From Opisthorchis felineus (taxonomy: Eukaryota > Platyhelminthes > Trematoda > Opisthorchiida > Opisthorchiidae), in contig SJOL01005577.1 of assembly GCA_004794785.1 (NCBI GenBank), forward strand, positions 186,001 through 250,000: DNA of 64,000 nt, given 5' to 3'. Of this stretch, positions 55,321 to 64,000 are shown piece after piece. Both the position numbers and the translations under genes were made by a program. How positions within the stretch are numbered: position 1 is the first letter of the stretch; every line of letters starts with the position of its first letter. The notes below the pieces were generated by a model. The model saw only the letters and a list, made by a program, of their open reading frames with translations, ran no database searches and was not told where the DNA came from.

Positions 55321-56575
55321 GGCACAAATGATTCGTCCCGCCAACAAATGCCGACAGCGCACTTCCCCCCACATGATTGGATGGATCATTGTTTTGCTTA
55401 TATGGAATACATAACTCATCTGAGAGTGCTGATAACGATCGATAACACTTAGAGCACTTTTTGCTGAATATGTGGCCATGCCGAGTAAAACTCAGAAGTT
55501 ATCGGTTGAATCAAGCAAATTTAATGGTCCTCCTAATCCTTTTAGCACATTTTACATGTTTTCTGCGTTACCAAGTCAAAATTGATCATAAACTGAGTGA
55601 ACATCTGGCATGAGTAATATGATGGAGCGAGGAAGCTCGAGAAGAAAGTGGCCCTAATTGCTTTGTCCATATTATGAGGTTCATCGCCATTGATATATCG
55701 TTTTCTAAGCTTTAGAAAGGCTTTAGAAAGGCAACCATGGTTATTTGACTATACACATATATAAATTGTATAAAATCGCTTTTAACACTGCTTATGAAAA
55801 TTGACTGTGCTGCCTAATGTGCACATCGTCTAAAAAAAGGAGAAGAGATTTAGCCGGCTCATGCCAATTTTATTCAAAAACCCATATCACAAAAGAGCGG
55901 TCAAACATAACCATTAGTGCTTCATTTTTGGTATCGAGGACCATCAGCGTTAGCGTGATGGAATCGGTATTTGTCTGGGTTTATTGTCTTCAGGAGCAAA
56001 CGCACGCCTCAGACCCGGTAGAGGGCAATCACTCTGGTTGAGACTTCCGGAAGCTTAATGGAGTTCCGTCTCTTGTGGGCTGGCTGCTTAGCGGATTACT
56101 ACATGAATTCACTGTTCGTGACAAATTATCAGCCATCCCCACAGGAAAAATAACGTAGCTAAACGAAAACCTCATTTTAATTGGTCGTATAATGCACGTT
56201 AGATTCTCATGTCAACTGGGCCTGAACTTTTCCATCGTCTATGTTAGCAATAGTTTCTACTGGAAACCAATTTTTTGCGGTAATACTCTGGATCACTGTG
56301 TCACGTGTGTCTTCATGAGGCAGCTGATATATTTCAAGGGCTTTTACTATGGGATGTGGCTCCATCACTCGGTTTGTTCTGTAAACCTAGCATCAGAATT
56401 TGTATCTGTGGTCCGGTCCTCCCTTCAGATGTTTAACGTGATACATACCATTAGCCCCGTTTGCGAAAAACGGCAGCACTCCAAAAATAACACAATACTC
56501 AGCCCACAAACCGTTTCGCTCCTGTTGGAGCTCAGTTTCCCTCAACCTTCTGTTTTGCTTGAACTCAAACTGGGC
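55321..56575. other. Intergenic sequence without recognised features
   Basis: Only short frames and a small tandem duplication (CTTTAGAAAGG twice, about 55709-55731). Confidence 0.6.
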
Positions 56576-56582
56576 ATATTTC

Positions 56583-56830
56583 AACAAATATACTCATTTA
56601 CCTACCAATTTGGTTTTCACGAAAAATTCCCCTGCATCCTAGTTGAATCTATCGTTCGTGATAGTCTTCAAACGAATAAGTTTAGTTGGCGAATTTCGTG
56701 CAATTTGAGTTCAAGTAGAACATAAGAGTGACGGGAACTCGGCGACTGCGCCTACCTGATGAGCCCCAAAAAGGGCGAAACATGTCAGCAACCTTAAGGG
56801 TAGTTTATTTAATGAAAATACAGTGATATC
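56583..56830 (+). repeat. Hammerhead-bearing dispersed repeat, copy 4
   Basis: Left arm ATATACTCATTTACCTACCA then ATTTGGTTTTCACG. A middle TTCAAGTAGAACATAAGAGT block is shared with copy 2. The ribozyme 5' half is followed by a truncated 3' half. Confidence 0.75.
56751..56786 (+). ncRNA. Hammerhead ribozyme lacking its stem I 3' strand
   Basis: CCTAC (56751-56755), CTGATGA (56756-56762), stem II GCCC..GGGC with loop CAAAAA (56763-56776), GAAA (56777-56780), then CATG, T at 56785 and C at 56786. The sequence then jumps to AGCAACC, so the GTGGG strand that should pair with CCTAC is deleted. Core residues are intact but cis folding of stem I is lost. Confidence 0.65.
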
Positions 56831-57337
56831 TCGAAGATCGTAGTAAATAAAACATGAGGGCACAGTGTTCATTCATATCTATACAGCGTCTTGGACATCT
56901 TATCTCAATCCAGCAGGGACAGTTATACGATGATACTAGAACTGAGTAGAAATCTTATTTATGTCAACTAAAGTTCAGCATTCCATAGAGTAAAGGTAAA
57001 AAAATAATAAGCGAGTACACACCGCACATTCTACGCATCCCAATCCACAACGCAAAGCTTTCCACATAATACGTCAGCTAATAGTTCGCCGATACTTGAA
57101 AAAAGAAGGTCAATGGTCAGCTATCGGGGAACCTTCGGCTAAGCAGTGAATTCAAAATATCACTTTTCCTAGGATGATAATTTGTTTCACAATCTGAGGA
57201 TTTTTTCTCCAATCGTAGTTCAGCGTCATTGTACGTTTTTCAAGGAAAGTAAAGGGTAGTCCAACATTACAATGCCATCAAGCCTTTATAACTCCGGCTG
57301 TCGGTTCAGTCGAAAATTTGTGGACAGAACAGAACAA

Positions 57338-57625
57338 AACTATCATTTGCATATCAGTTTGGTTTTCAAGGGAGACTCAAGTGAATCTCTCGTTTATGGT
57401 ATTCTTCAACTGAATGTGCTGCACAAAGGCCGTCTTATGTTTCAGTTGGTACGATATTTGATATCGCAGTATATTTTCATCAAGGAAGCTACTTCCAAGG
57501 TTGTTTAGCATAAAGTTGACGGAAACTCGGGGACTGTGTCTACCTGTTGAGCCCCAAGAAGGACACAGCTGGTCGTGGGCTGTCGAAGAGTTTTCAGCAA
57601 CCTTGTGAGTCATTTCCTTTAAGAA
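57338..57625 (+). repeat. Hammerhead-bearing dispersed repeat, copy 5
   Basis: Near full-length unit: TTTGGTTTTCAAGGGAGACT, AGTGAATCTCTCGTTTATGG and ATTCTTCAACTGAATGTGCT on the left; GTGGGCTGTCGAAGAGTTTT then CAGCAACC on the right. Same strand as copy 4, about 0.75 kb away. Confidence 0.75.
57539..57579 (+). ncRNA. Decayed hammerhead ribozyme
   Basis: TCTAC (57539-57543), CTGTTGA in place of CTGATGA (57544-57550), stem II region GCC..GGAC, and ACAG where GAAA should be. CTGGTC and GTGGG are kept. Mutations at A6 and in the GAAA box should abolish activity. Confidence 0.6.
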
Positions 57626-58094
57626 CAAAGCTATCTTCCTGGAAAAACGCACTTTGTTTACCATTGTCTAACCAATGTCACTTATTGTCGTGAACTAAGG
57701 AATCGGTCAAGAAAAGGCATTGGTTCACTTCCGTTAACTCTCATTTTATTAAGCAAAATCACTGCACTTTTATTAATGTACAAACTGTCTTCCTGGATGT
57801 CGTTCCGAACCCTGTACTAGCTGTTCGAACTCACCTGAGTGTGATTGGTTCGTCGGCTGATTGGTTCTTTAGTAGCTTGTGTGAGGAAGCCGTTGTTTGC
57901 TTGCAGTTTATCTGGATTGCTGACTAAAACAAATGAAGCTTGCTGACTGGATGAACTTGGCTTTCCTTGACATTCAGTTGTACACTGTGAATGCTGAGAT
58001 GACTTGTCGACAGGATATGAATCGGATTCGGCCAGTATTGACTGGTGACGTTGCCCTGTAATTTGTCGCAGGCTCTGCATTGGAACCAACCTAT

Positions 58095-60660
58095 ACACCT
58101 ATGGAGTGTGACAAGCTGACCTATCAAGACAGAGTTACCTATCCTGAAATCCACCCGGCGCACCTCAGCATTACTGATCTGATGTTCACACTAGACCCAC
58201 GCGATGTTTCTAAGCCACCAGCTCTCACAGGTAGGCCTTGAAGACTACAAACAGCGGGCGTATCTCTGGTCCATAAAGTAGGACAGATCTCCTCATGATA
58301 GCCAAGCTGATTTCACCTGTCAGTGGTTGGCAAACGATCCCCAGTCTGGAAGTTATTTCGTCTTTTGCCAGTCAGCCGGGACTTATGCAGCTGTCCAGAT
58401 AAACGAACTTATCCACCACATTGATTAGTTCATCTGCAACCATGATGATTGGGTTACATGATGTTTTGGCGGTAGAGCTTTGCAAATGACAGGCTTAAAG
58501 CCCATACCGAACCGTGAAGCAGACTTATTTATGTTAATTGAGATGGTTTTCATCTCTAAAGGACCAGATTCATGAACAACAATATCGTCAGGATATTCAA
58601 TATTTATGAGCGAACACCCCAGGAGTATTTGATCCCCGAGATGTTAGAGATAGTTAAGGAAGACTCGGGCATTACATTGATTAGGAAGTAAAAGAGAGGT
58701 GATGACAGAGGACGCTCTTGCCTGGCACCACTGGATGTGGTGAACTGAGGAGAGAATTTTCCGTAGACGCGTACGTGCCCACCGGAGGAGGCATACAGAC
58801 CCTTTATAAGGGACACCCTTGATTTCCAGACCCTGCCACAGTTTCTGACGATGAACGCAATCAAGAAGTGACCTGAATTCGCGAGAAGCCATCATTGTTA
58901 GTATTCAGAAGGAGTGGTGCAGTCCCAGTGCTTATCGCAAAATTAAGATATGAACAATGCAAGTCCGAATGGGGTGAAACCCCGCTTGGTTCTCGTGAAT
59001 CTGACTCCCAATGATGAATCAACCTGTATAGATAATACCAGAGAGCACCTTGGACCCTATGGCCACTAGACTGATGTCCCGGTGGTTTTTGCAAAGTGAC
59101 CTTGCACGCTTTCTGAATATAGGAATCAACGTCGAGGCTCACCATTCTGTCGGTATTCTTTCTTCATTGCAGATATTTTGGTATATGGTTCATTGAGTTA
59201 TTCACAAGAGACTCGCCACCTTATATGAGGAGTGCAGAAGGCAAATCGTACGGACCAAGTGCCTTGTTAAGCTAAAGCAATGAAGCTTCGTGCTAGACTT
59301 TGGTTGTCAATGGGGGAGTGGAGTCGATGTTCCACGCAGTTTCATTAGGTCCTTCAGCATGTTGAGTTGATGGGACCCGAACTGTTCGTCAAAATGTTTA
59401 GCCCATCATACAAGACGAAGTTTTTGTGGATGAATTCAAGTCCCAACCTTTCCAGAGATCGTATGACTAACACCCGCTCTCCTCAGACCAGCTTGTCGGA
59501 TTTGCTGCAATCCAGTCAATCCTTAGACTCCTCAATATTCGGCGTTTAAGGGATCTGTGTGCACCATCATAGTCGTTTGTTGCCGGTATAGATTTTCCGG
59601 CTCCAATCAGATGCAGTGTTCACTGTATACTGTACAAGCCACCTCGGGTGGGTGGTTTCGAAAGCTGTTAGTAAGGCTTCTCTCATCTTTTCCCGATCAT
59701 CATCCAACTCGTCGTTATTGCCATTTTACCCCAAATTCTGGATCCTTTCGTCTCGCTGAAATCCCAGTCGGGCCACAGAGACGCTTTTCAGGTGATGAAC
59801 TGAATGAATTTGAATCATCCGGTTTTATTAGGAGGGTATGACAATAGATATGAGTGCCCACACAATGCCGTGATCAGAACCAAATGGTGCACTCCAAAAT
59901 GAACGAAAACCTTGTATTCACTCTTTCCACTGATAGCAGGTTGCCACAATCTCCAATTCAGTCCACAGCCGTTTGGTAGTTGGTGGGCTCCAGGCAACAG
60001 GGTCTGAGCGACTGCTCTAAACGTTTGTGCTGAATGGAAACAAATGATGTTCAGTGTATAACTAAGGGATTCGCTGTCCATTATCTGTGCGATATACACT
60101 AACCCCGAATGGGTCACCAAGATGGGCTTCCTCCGGATTCAATCAGTCCACCTGAACATTCACATCACCTCTCAGAATCGTGAAATCTGTGCTCCTCACT
60201 GACAGAAAAGAACGTGACGAATCTCGATAAGCACAATCTTTCTAAGCCCCAGAGCTACCGTCTGTCGGAGAGTATGCTGACACAACAGACAAACACCGTT
60301 TACAGTGTCGAGATGCATTGACCAAAACTGAACCAATCAACTGGACAGCAAGAGGACATCCGTCTACAAGAATCCAGTCCATTAAATCGCATCCAACCTG
60401 AGGCTAAGCGTAAATCATAAGTAGTAGGTACCACAAGTTATTAGATTAGGATCACCAGACACCAGACCGAAAAAGTGTGAGATCTGGTTCTGTCCGGAAC
60501 GGCTTAAGGTGTATGACCGAACTAGGGTTTCGTATGCGTGTTTCGGAGACAATGTATATCGGGAGGGAGAGAGAGAACAAGGTCTGAGGAAGGGATGGCT
60601 GTTGCCCTATTCGATACCGAGTACAGACTTTGAAAGCAGCAATGTGGAACAAATCCTATG
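58095..60660 (-). mobile_element. Degenerate non-LTR retrotransposon (endonuclease + reverse transcriptase)
   Basis: Read on the minus strand from 60660 downwards, with frameshifts and stops: SETRIRNPSSVIHL and VVSAYSPTDGSS, LRGDVNVQV, VYRTDNGQR and GSDHGIVWA (59867-59881 is GSDHG) of an APE-type endonuclease; NNDELDDDREKMREALLTAF; RWAKHFDEQF-type block; KALGPYDLPSALL; KNHRDISLVAIGSKVLSGII; ENQAGFHPIRTCI; LIKGLYASSGGHVRVYGKFS, TTSSGARQERPLSSPLF; catalytic box EYPDDIVV (YPDD at 58584-58595, usually YADD); SRFGMGFKP; RSVLLYGPEIRPL; CEHQISNAEVRR; LVTLHR. Resembles RTE/CR1-like LINEs of flatworms; clade not assigned. Non-functional. Confidence 0.85.
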
Positions 60661-61115
60661 AGTTTAATAAGGACTGATTTTGGTTTATGTTACTTGGCCG
60701 AAGTTTACATACAAAGCAACGGTCGGGTGACTATCGGTCAATGATTCAGAAAGACTTAGTTGAAGGACAGCTGATGAAGGGTTGGTGAATGGTGCGTAAG
60801 GGCCAATGATACCTCTCGACTGTTGAGGCCGAAGATGGGGTTGTTTGAGGTAGCTTTTCCTCAGTGCACTGTGAGATTATTGGTTCTGTTCTGGGCCCCT
60901 TCCTCTAGCCTCTGAATCAAAAGCCTGGACCGCGAGACAGCAGTCCCTAAGTTTTTCTTGAGCGAACCGTCCCGGAGCCAATGAACCAATAGTCTGACCC
61001 AAGTGGTCGCAGATGACTGACCAAGTCTGACGTTACAGAGAGTAAGCCATAGATGCCTGACTCTTGATGTTGCTACGAACAGTAGATGCCGCATCGGGGT
61101 CACGGCAAAGTGCAT
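60661..61115 (-). mobile_element. Possible 5' extension of the LINE relic
   Basis: The minus-strand 84-codon frame at 60861-61115 directly precedes the endonuclease region in the same orientation and may be the element's 5' end. No motif proves it. Confidence 0.35.
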
Positions 61116-64000
61116 CCGATTTTCGATCGTGTTGGATGATTCGTCGGTAGTTACGGTTAACCGTTGGGCGACTGGAGTGTGCGATTCTTAGAGCCGACTT
61201 TTTATAATGCGACCTTCATTAAAAGGAAGGTAGCGCCACTGTCTCCATACATATGGACACGCTGGTCGCCTGAAGGAAACACTACTGCTTTCACTATTTT
61301 ATCTCAGAGAACAGTACGTCCTTATCTCCAGGATGCTTGTAATGCAGTTTCTCGAAGTACTAAGGCACGTGATTCTACTTTTAAATGCTGAACCTTAAAA
61401 GGCTGAGTTCCAGCCAGGGTAGTCCGCAAAATCATTTCAGCACTGTAACTTAACAGCCACAAAAAGTGAGGTAGATATCCTTATACCCGAACGAAATTTG
61501 GAGGCATCCATTTCGCTGATTTGAAGTGACTCTTCTTGTCTAAAGCCAGCCGCCAGCAAAACATTATCGAAATATGGTACAGCCTCGAAGTGAACTGTAA
61601 TGGTCTCACCAAGTTTCCTCTTCCTAGGAGGAATACTCCTCCATAAGAAGCCACTATTTCCTGGTCCTTCAAACTTTCCCTCCGAGTTGGCTGGCGAAAT
61701 TCCCTACCTGCATGAACAGACGGGGAGAGTTTTTGGAGTTTTGCTTCACCACTCTCCGAATATAGCTAACCTTTTTTATAAATCGTATTATGTAAACAGT
61801 ATTTGGTATGAAGACTGATTTCCGCCTTGCTACGTTTAGCCAGGAAGTCCCAAACACGTTTTTTTCTTCCACTCGTCATCCCTGGTGCTGTCTAGGGAGC
61901 TTGGCAACCGAACTTTCCGTACAAATTGGTTTCTCATTGTTTATGCGTAATCCAGCAATCATGATATATGCCTTATAATATGAACTCAACTCTACGAACA
62001 CTTCAAAGTATAGTGAGATGAATAGTTCAACGTAAGCTCAGTCGTCTGGACTGTAATCCAGCTGGATGATCCAGGTCTTAGGACGATCAACTTGTGAGAA
62101 TACCTGTCTCTTAAAAATGAAATGAAGATAGTTCAGTTAAGTAGTGATACCTCCGGATATAGCTCAACTGGCTTGAAGCCGTTTACGATTGTCAGTGCGG
62201 GGTTTACGGTATAGTCTGCAGCTACACATGCCGTTTCTTGGGTGTACTTCCATAGATCCTGTGCGTCCTATTGTGCGTACCGCTAAATCGCATTGGTAAG
62301 CGCACAATAGATTAGTGTCCTCGGAAGTTTTTTTCGAGCAAACCCCACTTATTCTCTAGAAGTTTGGTGCAAGCAAATCATGAATGATCGAGTTCTAACT
62401 TGAACCGGTAAGTGTGCACCTTCAACCAAGTCATGAAGCAGGCTGTGCGTTCAAAATCAATACAACCTAAGCATTCTGATTACCCATGTGTGATATGTCA
62501 CAGTGACGATCAAGCAAACCAGTTTCATCCATTTTCGAACATTGTGTATTTGATCGACATACATTTCGGGTGGAGAAAGTAAATCCACCGGTTAGGTTCG
62601 TTCGAACGCGCTAATTGCTCAGTTTGCAAACACTGCTTCATTAAGGAATTTGGGTGCATGAATTCACCGTTGATGATGTTTTTCTATAGGGGAAAATGTT
62701 GGTAGCTGATGTTGGTAGATGTTGTTGGCAGATGATGTTCTTTAATTGGTGATCTAGAGAAAGCTGAAAAGGTGAACCACAAACAGAAGGAGATCCGTTT
62801 TAAGACTCTTGAAACAGTAGCACAGTATCTTCGTTTTCCAATACAATTTCGAGAAGGGTTTGAACATTTGGGACCCTAGCAACCCATTGTATTTGTTACG
62901 TACTGTGAGAAAACTCGATTCTAAATAGAACTCCATGAAGCAAGAAAAATGTAAGTTCCGATGAAATCCATTTGGCTGACACATAAAACCAGGGATTCGA
63001 CCGACAGTCGAAAATACCCCTTCAGAATCGAACAATTCGACCCGATCCCAGGGGTGGTCCGTATACAGGAGGACAACACTACCGTCATATAGTTGTCAGT
63101 AAATGTTTACTCACCTTGAGATTAAGTGACGAGTGCCTGACCGTCGCCTCTGCAGGCACTCAAGTAATCTTCAGAGGCACATCATCAAAGTAATAAGTCC
63201 GCCTGCGAAATTAACTGCATCTGCAGCCATAGAAACCTACACATCGAAGCCTGCCGTTATTCGACTTCCGTGTGTATGCTGCTCAGAGATATAGCTTGTT
63301 ATCCATTTCCCTGACCCACTGATGTGACTGATGTTATGAAGCTTCTTTGATCTGCGTGAAGTTCGGCATCTGAGTCCATTTCCAGGTGTGTCTTTTCGTT
63401 CATTCTGGGCTTCTCATTTCAAGGGCCATTTTTCTAAATAAATTATTCGAGAAGGCAATTTTACACAAACCATAGATGCTCATCACTCCGCTCCTGAGAA
63501 CACATTTCTTTTTCGGTTTTTCTAGGAATCATACTGAGTGACAAGAATTCTATGACATCTTATTCTACTGGGCCACTACTGATTCAATCGATGAGTAAAC
63601 AGAACCACCGTGACGTACCACTGACTTTGTTTATCTCATAATCTCCCTAATAAAATGCAAACATGACACTCAATGAAGCAGTAAGGTGTAGCTACATGGA
63701 AAACAAGTAAAATGAACGGGTCCAGGGATGGGTCATCGCAGATGCAGATAGGCTTTAACATTTTTATCAATGCACTAAGTATGATGTTGACGTCACAACG
63801 AACTGAGCTAGACGAAGCTCCCAACATAACAGACTGAGACATCACTAGTACAAAAGCGAACGTGCAAAACAACATGCCGAGTTAAAAACCTCTACAAAAG
63901 AAGGAAACAGAGCAGTAGAAAGACCAGAAAAGTTAAACTTACTGCGGCTGTTCCAGTACAATTGAAGTGCACGCACAAACAACGCGTCTTCATGGTGAGA
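61116..64000. other. Terminal intergenic stretch
   Basis: Short frames on both strands (for example 61600-61818 +, 62754-63035 -, 63636-63875 -) without recognisable homology or paired splice sites. I see no gene or repeat that I can support. Confidence 0.5.

Overview
The window is eukaryotic genomic DNA, most likely from a flatworm of the digenean trematode type. The grounds are one very large gene split into many exons by introns of 0.1-4.5 kb, a moderate base composition, relics of an endonuclease plus reverse transcriptase non-LTR retrotransposon, tRNA-derived SINEs, and a dispersed repeat that carries a type I hammerhead ribozyme, a combination known from flukes. The species assignment is inference. 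No bacterial features such as operons, Shine-Dalgarno sites or CRISPR arrays are present.

From 2994 to 52764 the + strand carries the last 25 visible exons of one axonemal dynein heavy chain gene of the DNAH5 (outer arm, gamma-type) class. All 25 exons join in compatible phases with GT..AG borders. Together they encode 3,254 residues and a stop: the linker, AAA1 to AAA4, the stalk with its microtubule-binding tip, AAA5, AAA6 and the C-terminal domain. The first roughly 1,400 residues (N-terminal tail) lie upstream of the window, so positions 1-2993 are the end of an intron. The unusual part of the protein is a 57-residue glycine-rich insert (28 Gly) in the AAA6 region, inside exon 23.

The introns hold the second story. 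A dispersed repeat of roughly 200-320 bp occurs in seven recognisable copies, all on the + strand. Five contain a hammerhead ribozyme core or its decayed form (about 7170, 21191, 37649, 56751 and 57539). Two of these have an intact CTGATGA/GAAA core, and both lie in dynein introns in the sense orientation. Stem III in these copies is replaced by a short palindrome. One copy has a deletion whose edge coincides with the ribozyme cleavage position.

From 52765 to 64000 I found no further host gene. This flank holds a candidate polyadenylation signal at 53229, a tRNA-derived SINE (about 54610), three hammerhead-family copies (55206-57625), and a minus-strand LINE relic (about 58095-60660, perhaps to 61115) with readable endonuclease and reverse transcriptase motifs broken by stops and frameshifts. 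A second piece of what looks like the same LINE family lies in dynein intron 15 (about 34870-35390, + strand). Other introns contain two further dispersed repeat families, two SINE copies, a tetranucleotide microsatellite and homopolymer runs.
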